A stretch of 64,000 bases of DNA from SIG440 sp045591095 (GCA_045591095.1 JAZNSF010000027.1:1-64000); one strand, 5' to 3'; shown: positions 44,752 to 53,931, counted from the stretch's first letter. The notes: generated by a model not told the origin, from the sequence alone. A program made the numbers and translations.

Positions 44752-45126
44752 TTATCTTAAAAGTTCCATATAAAGAATGCTGTAGCCATAACCATTCTTA
44801 CCTATCATAACCTTGACGGGGTTGTCGAGAAGATATCCGTTGACAACCTCCATCGAAAGCTTCTGGCCCTTTGTGCCGTAAATCCGTCCACTTGAAATAG
44901 GTAGCGCACGGTATTCAATATCCTTGACAGCACTTAAGCTGTAATTGCCGTTACTGGGCACTACATTCAAAAGTATCGCATCGCTGTTTTGGGTATCGCA
45001 AACATATATTTTTGCAGTGTAATACTTAACATCCGTAAATACTGCCTTTTGGTCTATAGCAAATACCGAGATATCAAAACAACACACAATTAATGCTATT
45101 ATAATACTTAAAAGTCTTTTTTTCAT
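44752..45126 (-). CDS. Small secreted protein of unknown function
   Basis: A 124-residue protein with a clear signal peptide (about 1-23, ending FA) and a mature part of mostly predicted beta-strand (KVMIGKNGYGYSILYMELLR at the end). I recognise no domain. It lies between argS and the Ctp protease; export next to a Ctp protease could make it a partner or substrate, but this is only context. Confidence 0.7.
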   Translation of the reverse strand: MKKRLLSIIIALIVCCFDISVFAIDQKAVFTDVKYYTAKIYVCDTQNSDAILLNVVPSNGNYSLSAVKDIEYRALPISSGRIYGTKGQKLSMEVVNGYLLDNPVKVMIGKNGYGYSILYMELLR

Positions 45127-45137
45127 AAATGTTCACC

Positions 45138-46838
45138 TTACATTTTTTCGGGCGCGTTGATTTTAAGCATTTTTAAAACACCCTCAATAACAATTCTCGC
45201 GCTGTCAACAAGCTTTAGTCTTGCATCCATAAGCTCCTTGTTGTCGTCCTTTACTCTGCAGGAATTATAGAATGTGTGGAAAGCGGATGCAAGGTCAATT
45301 ACATACCTTGTAATCTTCGCAGGCTCGCGGCTGATTGCTGCCGCCTTTATTTCTTCGGGAAGCTCCGAAAGCTTTTTTAAAAGCTCTAGTTCCTCTTCTC
45401 TTTCCAAAACCTCGGGATTTATCTCATTAAAAGGCTTTACGCTTATGCCCTCTTCGGATAGGAGTCTGATTATACTACAAATTCTGGCATGGGCGTACTG
45501 AACATAATAAACCGGGTTTTCGCTGTCCTCTTTGACAGCCAAATCAAGGTCAAAATCAAGGTGACTTCCTGCCATACGCATATTAAAGAGGAATCTTGCA
45601 GCATCAACAGATACGTCTTCCAAAAGGTCAGAAAGTGTTATTGCTTTACCTGTACGTTTTGACATACGTACAGCCTCGCCGTCACGGGTCAGGCGAACAA
45701 GCTGCATAATCGAAACCTCGAACTTGTCAGGGTCAATCCCAACCGCCTTAAGCGCTGCCTTCATACGAGCAATATGTCCGTGGTGGTCAGCTCCCCAAAC
45801 GTCTATCGCAAGGTCAAAACCTCTATCCTCAAGCTTGTTTATATGATAAGCAATATCTGCCGCAAAGTATGTTGGGATACCATTTTGACGGACCAAAACC
45901 TCGTTCTTTTCAAGGCCCATTTTCTCGCAGTTAAGCCAGGTTGCACCGTCTTCTTCGTAGGTGTATCCTGCATCGGTCAGTCTTTTGATTGCATCAAGAA
46001 CCTTACCGTTTTTATGAAGCTCGCTTTCTCTGAACCAAACATCATAGAAAATTCTGTACTTTTCAAGGTCGGTCTTAAGATAGTCAACATTCTTTTCAAG
46101 CGCATATGCGACAAGTGCTTTCTTACGTTCTTCTGAATCGGTATTCAGATACTTGTCCCCTTCAATTTCGATAAAAGCTTTTGCGTGTTCACGGATATCG
46201 TCGCCATGGTATCCGTCTTCGGGAAATTCAAAAGAATCCTCGCCTTTTAGCTCCTGTATATACCTTGCTTCAAGGGACTTACCAAACTTTTCAATCTGGT
46301 TTCCGGCATCGTTTACATAAAATTCGCGCGTAACATCATAGCCTGCATATTCCAAGACACTTGCCATACAGTCGCCAAGTGCGCCGCCGCGGGCATTCCC
46401 CATATGCATAGGGCCTGTCGGGTTGGCACTTACAAACTCGACCATAACCTTTTTGCCCTTGCCCATGTCGATTTTGCCGTAGTTACTGCCTTCGGTTTCA
46501 ATTGCACGAATAACCTCATAAAGCCTTTTGTTTGAAAGATAAAAGTTTATAAAGCCCGCGCCTGCAACCTCTACTCTTTCGATATCGCCGCCAAGTGCGA
46601 TTTCTGATGCAATAGCCTCGGCTATCTTTCTTGGAGGCATCCTTAAAGATTTTGCCAAGAGCATCGCCACATTACAAGCAAAATCGCCATGCTGCTTGTC
46701 CTTTGGGACTTCAAGATAAAGTATTTCTTCAACAGTAATGTCTTCTGTTGGATTAATTGCGCCTTTCTCAACAGCCGTCAAAAATGCCTTTGCTACTGCT
46801 TCACCTATTACTTTTTTAGAGTTTTCGATTAAGTTCAT
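45138..46838 (-). CDS. argS: Arginine--tRNA ligase
   Basis: Class I synthetase for Arg, 566 residues. Motifs: N-terminal Add-1 domain, the HIGH motif ANPTGPMHMGNARGGALGD near 120-137, VWGADHHGHIARM near 340 and RMSKRTGKAI (KMSKS equivalent). The DALR C-terminal anticodon-binding domain ends in KMLKINAPEKM. ATG 46838 follows AAGG by 8 nt; GTG three codons earlier is possible. The DUF1934-argS neighbourhood matches ywiB-argS of Bacillus. Confidence 0.97.
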   Translation of the reverse strand: MNLIENSKKVIGEAVAKAFLTAVEKGAINPTEDITVEEILYLEVPKDKQHGDFACNVAMLLAKSLRMPPRKIAEAIASEIALGGDIERVEVAGAGFINFYLSNKRLYEVIRAIETEGSNYGKIDMGKGKKVMVEFVSANPTGPMHMGNARGGALGDCMASVLEYAGYDVTREFYVNDAGNQIEKFGKSLEARYIQELKGEDSFEFPEDGYHGDDIREHAKAFIEIEGDKYLNTDSEERKKALVAYALEKNVDYLKTDLEKYRIFYDVWFRESELHKNGKVLDAIKRLTDAGYTYEEDGATWLNCEKMGLEKNEVLVRQNGIPTYFAADIAYHINKLEDRGFDLAIDVWGADHHGHIARMKAALKAVGIDPDKFEVSIMQLVRLTRDGEAVRMSKRTGKAITLSDLLEDVSVDAARFLFNMRMAGSHLDFDLDLAVKEDSENPVYYVQYAHARICSIIRLLSEEGISVKPFNEINPEVLEREEELELLKKLSELPEEIKAAAISREPAKITRYVIDLASAFHTFYNSCRVKDDNKELMDARLKLVDSARIVIEGVLKMLKINAPEKM

Positions 46839-46879
46839 TTTGTTCACCTTTTCCTTTTCTGTATTTAGACCCCCGATTT

Positions 46880-47305
46880 TTAATGCATGGTTACAGTCAA
46901 ATCAAGACGATTTTTCAGGTACTCACGATTATCAAAATCAAGTATATATTCTATGTTAACCTTGCCGCCCGCGTCATCAAAACGGCTTTCCAAAAGCACA
47001 GGGTTTACTCCAACAGGTATTATGCCATAAGGCGTAGCATAGCTGCACAAGCACTTTTCGCCTCTTTTAAACACCATTTTGCTGTTATGTTTCCCCGAGC
47101 GTGTCATACTTACCGTATCCTTTGAAACCTTTATGGTTGTGGTGGTGTCTTCAAACCCTGTAAGCTCACTTTCTTCGTATATTATATAAAACTTTCCGTT
47201 TTTCTCGGCAAACTTGCCCTTGGTCTGAAGCTCTATTTCGTTTACTTCGTCGCTTCCGTCAATATTTTGCAGCGTCTTTACCGAAATCATTGCGTTATCC
47301 TTCAT
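46880..47305 (-). CDS. DUF1934 family protein (YwiB-like)
   Basis: A 141-residue lipocalin-like beta-barrel protein. It matches the YwiB/DUF1934 family conserved directly upstream of argS in Bacillota. Signature strands are GKFYIIYEESELTGFEDT and a C-terminal ...YILDFDNREYLKNRLDLTV. Function is not established. Confidence 0.8.
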   Translation of the reverse strand: MKDNAMISVKTLQNIDGSDEVNEIELQTKGKFAEKNGKFYIIYEESELTGFEDTTTTIKVSKDTVSMTRSGKHNSKMVFKRGEKCLCSYATPYGIIPVGVNPVLLESRFDDAGGKVNIEYILDFDNREYLKNRLDLTVTMH

Positions 47306-47321
47306 AAGTCATTCTTCCTTT

Positions 47322-48128
47322 TTAATATTTCTCGATATCTATTTTTTCTATATCTTTGCCAATTGGTTTTTCTAAAAACAGCCCGCCAAGCTTTGCAAAA
47401 TCGTCAGCCGAATCACTGACAAAATATCTGTAAGTGCCCATCTCTCTGCCGCATTGCATATCCTCTTTTTTAAGAAGCTCAAAAGCAGAATTTGCAGCCG
47501 CCGCACCTGAATCTATAAGGGTTACATCATCACCCATAATCCCTTTGATTACATTTTTCAGCAGTGGATAGTGTGTGCAACCTAAAATTAAGGTATCAAT
47601 ATTTTTGTCCTTTAAATCTTTAAGATACTCTTTTGCAATAATCCTTGTTACTTCCGAATCAGCATAACCATTTTCGACCAAAGGTACAAACATAGGACAC
47701 GCCATTTGAAAAACCTCGGCTTCAGGGTTTAGCTTTTTTATATATTCCACATATTTGCCATAACGGATTGTTGCCGCAGTCCCCAAAACTCCTATGCGGT
47801 TTGTTTTAGATGCAGTGATAGCCGCCTTTGCCGCAGGCTCTACAACACCCAAAATTTTTGTGTCCATCCCGCCCGAAATCCAAGGAAGTACCGCACTGCT
47901 GGCTGTACCACAGGCAATTATTATCATTTTTATGTCAAAGGTCTTTAAAAACCTTATATCCTGACTCACGTACTTAATTAGTGTCTCCTGGCTTCTGCTT
48001 CCGTAAGGAACTCTGCCTGTGTCGCCAAAGTAGATTACATCCTCGTTTGGCATAATGCGCATAATTTCTTTTACCGCACTAAGCCCACCAAGTCCCGAAT
48101 CAAACACGCCTATTGGCCTTTTATCCAT
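47322..48128 (-). CDS. murI: Glutamate racemase
   Basis: Supplies D-Glu for peptidoglycan. The 268-residue protein has IGVFDSGLGGLSAVKE near 6-20, the first catalytic Cys in IIIACGTASSA near 70 and the second in LILGCTHYPLL near 185. Length is standard. Adjacent to ddl. Confidence 0.96.
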   Translation of the reverse strand: MDKRPIGVFDSGLGGLSAVKEIMRIMPNEDVIYFGDTGRVPYGSRSQETLIKYVSQDIRFLKTFDIKMIIIACGTASSAVLPWISGGMDTKILGVVEPAAKAAITASKTNRIGVLGTAATIRYGKYVEYIKKLNPEAEVFQMACPMFVPLVENGYADSEVTRIIAKEYLKDLKDKNIDTLILGCTHYPLLKNVIKGIMGDDVTLIDSGAAAANSAFELLKKEDMQCGREMGTYRYFVSDSADDFAKLGGLFLEKPIGKDIEKIDIEKY

Positions 48129-48145
48129 TTTAATGACCCTCTTTT

Positions 48146-49201
48146 TTAATAATCTTCTCTTTTAAGTGCAAATTCAATATGCCTGTCTATTACATCTTTC
48201 ATCGAAACCCCTGATGACTCCCACAGCTTTGGATACATGCTGATAGGTGTAAATCCGGGGATTGTGTTGATTTCGTTAAGGTATATATCCCCCGTGGTTT
48301 TCTCTACAAAAAAGTCAACTCGCGAATATCCGCGACATTCACAAATCTTGTATGCTTTTTTTGCATATTCCATTATTTTTTCTTGAGTAGCCTTATCGAC
48401 GGGCGCAGGTATCATAAGCTTTGATTCTTCATCCTCGTACTTTGCCTCGAAGTCATAAAATTCGTTTGCAGGCTTAATTTCGCCCAAAACATCCGACGTA
48501 ACGGGGTTAAGATTACCCATAACACTGCACTCAACCTCGCGGGCATCAATTGCTTCTTCAATAAGAACCTTGTAATCGTGCTTAAGTGCAAGGTTTATGC
48601 CATCCTCAAGCTCTTTTCGATTATTTGCTTTGCTGACACCCATTGACGAACCTGCTGACGACGGCTTGATAAAGCACGGATAGCCGAGCTTTTCTTCGAT
48701 AAGTTCAAAATCCACCTTGTCGCCAAGTTTCAATTCCACCCAGTCTGCCTGAGGAATTCCCGCTTTTTCAAAAAGGATTTTTGCAACGCATTTATCCATG
48801 CAAACAGCACTTCCTATAACTCCGCTGCCTGCATAAGGGATCCCTGCCAATTGGCAAAGACCCTGTATAGTTCCGTCCTCACCGTTTTTGCCATGAAGCA
48901 CCGGATACACTACGTCAATCTTTATTTTTTCCTGTTTCTCACCAAACTTGATTATGCATTTATCTTCGCAATCAGGCGAAATTACGGCAGGAGTCACTTT
49001 GTCTTCCTCCCAAGTGTGATTTTTGATTTCCGCTGTTTTACCCTCGAAGTACAGCCATCTGCCGTCATTGGTGATTCCGATTGGGTGAACATCATACTTC
49101 TCGCGGTCTATTGCGCCAAGCACAGCCGAAGCCGATACCTCTGAAACACTGTGTTCAGACGATGCTCCTCCAAATAAAACGCATACACTTAGCTTCTTCA
49201 T
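48146..49201 (-). CDS. ddl: D-alanine--D-alanine ligase
   Basis: ATP-grasp ligase making the D-Ala-D-Ala dipeptide of peptidoglycan. 351 residues from the ATG at 49201 with AAGGAT upstream. Motifs: VLFGGASSEHSVS at the N-terminus, VLHGKNGEDGTIQG near 100, FIKPSSAGSSMGVSK near 188, and YLNEINTIPGFTPISMYPK near 310. The SEHSVS and MYPK residues fit the Ddl D-Ala type. First gene of a 16-gene run. Confidence 0.96.
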   Translation of the reverse strand: MKKLSVCVLFGGASSEHSVSEVSASAVLGAIDREKYDVHPIGITNDGRWLYFEGKTAEIKNHTWEEDKVTPAVISPDCEDKCIIKFGEKQEKIKIDVVYPVLHGKNGEDGTIQGLCQLAGIPYAGSGVIGSAVCMDKCVAKILFEKAGIPQADWVELKLGDKVDFELIEEKLGYPCFIKPSSAGSSMGVSKANNRKELEDGINLALKHDYKVLIEEAIDAREVECSVMGNLNPVTSDVLGEIKPANEFYDFEAKYEDEESKLMIPAPVDKATQEKIMEYAKKAYKICECRGYSRVDFFVEKTTGDIYLNEINTIPGFTPISMYPKLWESSGVSMKDVIDRHIEFALKREDY

Positions 49202-49223
49202 ATACAATCAATCCTTCTTTATA

Positions 49224-49252
49224 ATTTTAACTACTAACTTTCAAAAAATCAA
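49224..49252 (-). promoter_or_regulatory. SigA-type promoter of the ddl-to-deacetylase run
   Basis: Minus-strand TTGATT-17-TAAAAT, 23 bp upstream of ddl. It lies next to the divergent spoIIR promoter. Confidence 0.5.
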
Positions 49253-49255
49253 TAT

Positions 49256-49284
49256 GTATAAACACTTTAGTCTATGTCAATACT
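49256..49284 (+). promoter_or_regulatory. SigF-type promoter of spoIIR
   Basis: GTATA (5/5), 15 bp, GTCAATACT (8/9 against GGNNANAHT). spoIIR is SigF-dependent in B. subtilis, and the site lies 34 bp before the TTG start. Confidence 0.55.
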
Positions 49285-49317
49285 TACCATATAATTTTTT
49301 TAAAGGGTGGTATTTTT

Positions 49318-49944
49318 TTGAAATATATTAATAAACAAAGACTTATATTACTTTGCCTTATTATCTCGTTTATCTTTACTATGTCTTTGTCATATGCAAA
49401 ATCTGCCGGACGCGACATAAGCAGCAGTGTCTTCAGGCTACATATCGTGGCAAACAGCGACTCTTCTATCGACCAAGCCCTTAAGCTCTCGGTACGCGAC
49501 CGGATTCTCGCTGAAACCGCGCATCTTTTTAAAGATTCGAAGTCTGCCCAAGAATCAGCAAAGATTGCAAAAGCCAACCTTGACGAAATTTGCCTGATAG
49601 CCCAAGACGAAGTTAAAAATCACGGCTTTTCGTATCCGGTAACTGCAGAGGTTACAATGTCCGCCTTTCCCACCAAAACATACGGGAATATAACTCTTCC
49701 AAGCGGCAGATATACTGCCCTTAAAATAAATATAGGAGAAGCAAAGGGAAAAAACTGGTGGTGTGTAATGTACCCGCCCCTTTGCCTGACTGACGGGATT
49801 TTAAGCTATTCCGAAGCATCAAGAGAAAAGCTACAGTCAGAGCTTTCCCCCGAAGAATATCGACTTATCACCAAAGAGACTTCGGGCGCTATACCCGTAG
49901 AAGTCCGGTTTAAAATCGTAGAGATTTTTCAAAATATATTTTAG
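49318..49944 (+). CDS. spoIIR: Stage II sporulation protein R
   Basis: Secreted from the forespore to activate SpoIIGA and hence pro-SigmaE in the mother cell. The 208-residue protein has an N-terminal export segment (about 9-26), VFRLHIVANSDSSIDQALKLSVRDRIL, a central domain with LPSGRYTALKINIGEAKGKNWWCVMYPPLCL, and the typical C-terminal tail. The TTG start follows AAAGGGTGG by 7 nt. It ends convergent with tsaD and their stops overlap by 4 bp. Confidence 0.95.
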   Translation: MKYINKQRLILLCLIISFIFTMSLSYAKSAGRDISSSVFRLHIVANSDSSIDQALKLSVRDRILAETAHLFKDSKSAQESAKIAKANLDEICLIAQDEVKNHGFSYPVTAEVTMSAFPTKTYGNITLPSGRYTALKINIGEAKGKNWWCVMYPPLCLTDGILSYSEASREKLQSELSPEEYRLITKETSGAIPVEVRFKIVEIFQNIF

Positions 49945-50945
49945 CCTAAAGAGAGATTAGCAACGGCGTTTAATGTCATATCGGCCCGAGCGCCGCTCAG
50001 CCATTCATAATATGCCGCGCAGCCAATCATCGCCGCATTATCAGTGCAAAGCGGCATTGACGGACAAACAAATTCCATATCGTTTTTCTCTGCCAAAGCC
50101 TTGCACCTTTCTCTTAAGGGAGCATTTGCCGCAACCCCGCCTGCCAAAGCAATCCTTTCTACCTTATATTTTTTTGCGCAGTCAACGAGGTGAGTACTCA
50201 AAACATCTGTTACAGCCTCCTGAAACGATGCCGCAACATCGGCCTTGTTTATGGAAATATCCTTTTGCTCGGCATTATGGATATAATTGATAACTGCGGT
50301 CTTTACCCCGCTGAAGCTAAAATCAAATCCATCATCGCCCATGTTAACCCTTGGAAAGTGAATTGCCTCGGGATTACCCTCTTTTGCACATTTCTGGATT
50401 GCAGGGCCACCGGGATAGCCAAGTCCCAAAACTCTTGAAACCTTGTCAAAGGCCTCGCCTGCTGCATCGTCACTTGTCTTTGCCAAGACCTCATATTCTG
50501 TATAACTCTTTACCAAAACTATATGACTGTGCCCGCCTGATGCCACAAGGCACACAAACGGCGGCTTAAAACCAGGATGCTCAATGTAGTTCGCACAAAT
50601 GTGCCCTTTTATGTGGTGGACCGGTATAAGAGGCTTTTGTTTTACAAAGCTGAGTGCTTTTGCTGTGGACACACCTACCAAAAGCGCCCCAACCAATCCC
50701 GGGCCATAAGTAACGGCAATTGCATCAATGTCGTCTAAATTTGTGTTTGCATCACTGAGTGCCTTGTCAACCACGTCACTTATATTTTCAATATGCTTTC
50801 TTGATGCAACCTCAGGCACAACACCGCCAAACTGTTTGTGAAGGTCTATTTGAGTGTTAATTACATTGGAAATAACATTTGTGCCATCCTCGACAACCGC
50901 TGCCGCTGTCTCGTCGCACGAGCTTTCAATTGCGAGTATCTTCAT
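49941..50945 (-). CDS. tsaD: tRNA N6-adenosine threonylcarbamoyltransferase TsaD
   Basis: Transfers threonylcarbamoyl to A37 of ANN-reading tRNAs. 334 residues from the ATG at 50945. Motifs: ILAIESSCDETAAAVV at the N-terminus, the metal-binding HHIKGHICANY near 110, LVASGGHSHIVLV near 135 and the ASKR-type ALAGGVAANAPLR near 270. The start codon overlaps the rimI stop as ATGA. TsaB and TsaE are not in the window. Confidence 0.96.
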   Translation of the reverse strand: MKILAIESSCDETAAAVVEDGTNVISNVINTQIDLHKQFGGVVPEVASRKHIENISDVVDKALSDANTNLDDIDAIAVTYGPGLVGALLVGVSTAKALSFVKQKPLIPVHHIKGHICANYIEHPGFKPPFVCLVASGGHSHIVLVKSYTEYEVLAKTSDDAAGEAFDKVSRVLGLGYPGGPAIQKCAKEGNPEAIHFPRVNMGDDGFDFSFSGVKTAVINYIHNAEQKDISINKADVAASFQEAVTDVLSTHLVDCAKKYKVERIALAGGVAANAPLRERCKALAEKNDMEFVCPSMPLCTDNAAMIGCAAYYEWLSGARADMTLNAVANLSLG

Positions 50946-51385
50946 TTTGTGCACTCCCCCTTCTGCATCAAAATCGCGTCTTCTCTATTTTCGTAATATT
51001 TTTTTCGGATTCCGTTTTCTGTAAATCCCATTTTTTTGTATAAGGCTATTGCCGAAATATTTGACTTTCGGACTTCAAGATTAACTTCAGAAACCCCTAA
51101 TACCTCACACTTCTCCAGTGCTTTTAGAATCAGTCCCTCGCCAATGCCTTGTCTTCGGAAGTCTCCATGGACCGCAACGTCCATAATCTCGGCTGTCCCA
51201 CAAATGTTCCAAAGGCCAATATAGCCAAGCACCTTGCCATTTTCAGTGGCAACAAAATACACCGCTATTTTATTTTCCAGCTCTTTTTCAAAAGTCGCTT
51301 TGGCAAACCCCGAGTTAAAACATTGCTCTTCAACTTCTATCATCCCCGGGATGTGCGCCTTTTCCATTGGTACAAATTCTATCAT
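50942..51385 (-). CDS. rimI: Ribosomal-protein-alanine N-acetyltransferase RimI-type GNAT
   Basis: A 147-residue GNAT acetyltransferase. The acetyl-CoA loop is DVAVHGDFRRQGIGEGLI near 70-85 and the C-terminal part has LEVRKSNISAIALYKKMGF. RimI next to TsaD is standard in Bacillota. In E. coli it acetylates protein S18, but the target here is not proven. Confidence 0.9.
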   Translation of the reverse strand: MIEFVPMEKAHIPGMIEVEEQCFNSGFAKATFEKELENKIAVYFVATENGKVLGYIGLWNICGTAEIMDVAVHGDFRRQGIGEGLILKALEKCEVLGVSEVNLEVRKSNISAIALYKKMGFTENGIRKKYYENREDAILMQKGECTK

Positions 51386-52803
51386 AACTTAATCTTTTCT
51401 ATATATTCTTTTATCTTTTTGGCACATTTTCTGTAAACTTCAATACTGCCGCCATAAGGGTCGCTGATATCTTCGCTCTCGCCTGCAAGCTCTGCTAAAG
51501 TTTTTACATTATCAAACCCCAAAAGGCTATCCTTATGCGCCTTTGTCATGGTTAAAACCAAACTTGAATTTTCGATTATCTCTCTTGTCAGCTGCCTTGG
51601 TATATGATTTTTAATGTCTGCCCCAAGCTCCAGCGCTGCTTTAACCGCATTTTCTTCCGGGGCACTTCCTCCTGCCATAAGCCCCGCCGAAATCGCAACT
51701 CCATTAAAGCCTGATATATTGAATATACCCTCTGCTATCGGGCTTCGACAGGTGTTGCCGGTACAAACAAAGCAAACAGTTTTTGCCGTTTTGACATTAA
51801 TAATTCTTTTGGATGCCGCCTTGTACAAACGATTTTTTACCGCACGCCAAAGTCCAGTTTCGGGGATTTCGGGAGCATAAATCTCTCTTGCTCCCAAATT
51901 GTCGCACGCACGAAGAGAGTCAAAAAGTCTTTTTGCTGCGTCTTTTGGATCATCTTTAGTTCCAAGCGACAAAACCTCAACCGATTTTGGCAGATACTCT
52001 TTAAATTCGTCAAAGCTGAGCACCGCAACACTTGTTAAATGGCTTCGCTTTTTTAAAAACTCTGCTACTTCGTCTATATCACCTTTTAGGATAAAGACCT
52101 CGCCCTTTGGCGAATAATGCTTGTATTTCATCCCGGGAGCCTTTGGGATTCCGTCGTCTTTAAGTTCGCCCGAAATAAGCACCTCATCCAAAACCTCGCG
52201 AAGTTCCTCCACCGAAACTCCCCCCGGTCTTAAAACCGTTGGAACGTCGCTTGTCATATCTATAACAGTGGACTCAACCCCAACAAAGGAGCTTTCGCCA
52301 CGGATAATGCCAGAAACCCGCCCCGACATATCCTCTACCACGTGCGAGAAGCTTGTGGGGCTTGGTCTTCCCGATACATTTGCGCTTGGCGCTGCAACCG
52401 GCAAGCCGCATTCTTTTAAAAACGCTCTTGCAGTCTTGTCTTCGGGGATTCTTATGCCGACTGTGTCAAGCCCTGCCGATACCTCATCAGGTATAATGGG
52501 TTTCTTTTTTAAAATCATTGTGAGTGGTCCGGGCCAAAACTTTTCGGCTAGTATTTTTGCTTTTTCGGGGATAAAGGACACAAAATCGCTTATCTGCTCA
52601 AAATCCGCAATATGGACAATTAAAGGATTGTCAGAAGGTCTGCCTTTGGCATGGAAAATCTTTTTAACAGCAGAGCTATCAAGGGCATTAGCACCCAGTC
52701 CATAAACTGTCTCGGTAGGAAATACCACAGTTTCGCCATTTTTCATAAGCTCTGCCGCAAGCTTTAAATCTTCTTTTGTGTTTTCAAAAATTCTTGTTTC
52801 CAA
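51382..52803 (-). CDS. Fusion of TsaC/Sua5 threonylcarbamoyl-AMP synthase and YwlE-type phosphatase
   Basis: Two-domain protein of 473 residues. The N-terminal Sua5/YrdC part (about 1-325) makes threonylcarbamoyl-AMP for tRNA t6A: PTETVYGLGAN, KGRPSDNPLIVH near 52, GPLTMILKK, APSANVSGRPSPT near 140 and the Sua5 C-terminal domain with YSPKGEVFIL. The C-terminal part (about 335-473) is a low-molecular-weight phosphatase: CX5R loop in VCFVCTGNTCRSPIAEG and general acid in ISDPYGGS. CTGNTCRSP has the Thr found in protein-arginine phosphatase YwlE, where tyrosine phosphatases have Ile/Leu. In B. subtilis ywlC and ywlE are separate nearby genes. I chose TTG 52803 because its GGAG is 9 nt away; ATG 52812 directly abuts that GGAG. 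Confidence 0.88.
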   Translation of the reverse strand: METRIFENTKEDLKLAAELMKNGETVVFPTETVYGLGANALDSSAVKKIFHAKGRPSDNPLIVHIADFEQISDFVSFIPEKAKILAEKFWPGPLTMILKKKPIIPDEVSAGLDTVGIRIPEDKTARAFLKECGLPVAAPSANVSGRPSPTSFSHVVEDMSGRVSGIIRGESSFVGVESTVIDMTSDVPTVLRPGGVSVEELREVLDEVLISGELKDDGIPKAPGMKYKHYSPKGEVFILKGDIDEVAEFLKKRSHLTSVAVLSFDEFKEYLPKSVEVLSLGTKDDPKDAAKRLFDSLRACDNLGAREIYAPEIPETGLWRAVKNRLYKAASKRIINVKTAKTVCFVCTGNTCRSPIAEGIFNISGFNGVAISAGLMAGGSAPEENAVKAALELGADIKNHIPRQLTREIIENSSLVLTMTKAHKDSLLGFDNVKTLAELAGESEDISDPYGGSIEVYRKCAKKIKEYIEKIKL

Positions 52804-52832
52804 ACCTAACATCTCCGAAAAATTCTTATACT

Positions 52833-53906
52833 TTATTCTGCCTGAAGCTTCAGCTTTTCGCTTTGGTCGGTGGTGATAAGTGCATCAATAATCTCGTCGA
52901 TATCACCGTTCATAATTGCCTCGATTTTGTAAAGGGTAAGACCAATACGGTGGTCAGACACTCTTCCTTGTGGGAAGTTATAGGTACGGATTCTTTCGCT
53001 TCTGTCACCTGTACCCACCTGACTCTTACGGTCTGCTGCGATTGCTTCTTGTTGTTTTTGAAGTTCTGCCTCATAAAGTCTTGAGCGAAGAACCTTAAGT
53101 GCCTTATCCTTGTTTTTGTGTTGCGAACGTTCGTCCTGACATTCAACAATTACGCCGGTCGGGATATGTGTAATTCTGATTGCCGACTCGGTCTTATTGA
53201 TGTGCTGACCTCCCGCGCCACTTGCACGGAATGTATCAATTTGAAGGTCTGCAGGGTTAATCTCAAAGTCAACTTCTTCTGCCTCGGGAAGAACCGCTAC
53301 CGTAACGGTTGATGTATGAACTCTACCCTGAGACTCGGTCTCGGGGACTCTCTGCACACGGTGAACACCGCTTTCGTACTTAAGACGGCTGTATGCACCC
53401 TGGCCTTCAATCATAAACGAAATTTCCTTTATACCGCCGATACCGATTTCGCTTAGGTTCATAACCTCAATCTTCCATCTCTTCGACTCGGCATACATCG
53501 AATACATACGATAAAGACTTGCCGCAAAAAGAGCCGCTTCGTCACCGCCTGCACCGCCTCGGATTTCCATGATAACGTTTTTATCGTCGTTGGGGTCTTT
53601 GGGAAGGAGCAGAATTTTTAGCTCCTCTTCAATCCTTTGGATATTTTCCTTAGCTTCCGAAATTTCATCACGGAGCATTTCCTTAAATTCCTTATCGGTC
53701 TCGGGGTCATCAAGCATCATATTTGCATCATCGATTGTGTTTTTATTGGTTTTGTACTCCTTGTATTTTTCAACAATCGGAGTCATATCGGCATGCTCCT
53801 TACAAAGCTTTCGCCAGTTGTCCATATCCGCCATGGTAGCAGGGTCGCTTATTTTTGCTGCAAGCTCCTCGTGCTGTTTTTCTATAAATGATAATTTTTC
53901 AAACAT
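52833..53906 (-). CDS. prfA: Peptide chain release factor 1
   Basis: Recognises UAA and UAG. The 357-residue protein has the tripeptide PET in VQRVPETESQGRVHTST near 185 (RF1 anticodon region, normally PxT) and the universal GGQ in SGAGGQHINKTESAIR near 228. It lies 25 nt after prfB, in the same direction. Confidence 0.96.
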   Translation of the reverse strand: MFEKLSFIEKQHEELAAKISDPATMADMDNWRKLCKEHADMTPIVEKYKEYKTNKNTIDDANMMLDDPETDKEFKEMLRDEISEAKENIQRIEEELKILLLPKDPNDDKNVIMEIRGGAGGDEAALFAASLYRMYSMYAESKRWKIEVMNLSEIGIGGIKEISFMIEGQGAYSRLKYESGVHRVQRVPETESQGRVHTSTVTVAVLPEAEEVDFEINPADLQIDTFRASGAGGQHINKTESAIRITHIPTGVIVECQDERSQHKNKDKALKVLRSRLYEAELQKQQEAIAADRKSQVGTGDRSERIRTYNFPQGRVSDHRIGLTLYKIEAIMNGDIDEIIDALITTDQSEKLKLQAE

Positions 53907-53931
53907 AAAACAGTTTTCCTTTCCAAAAAAT

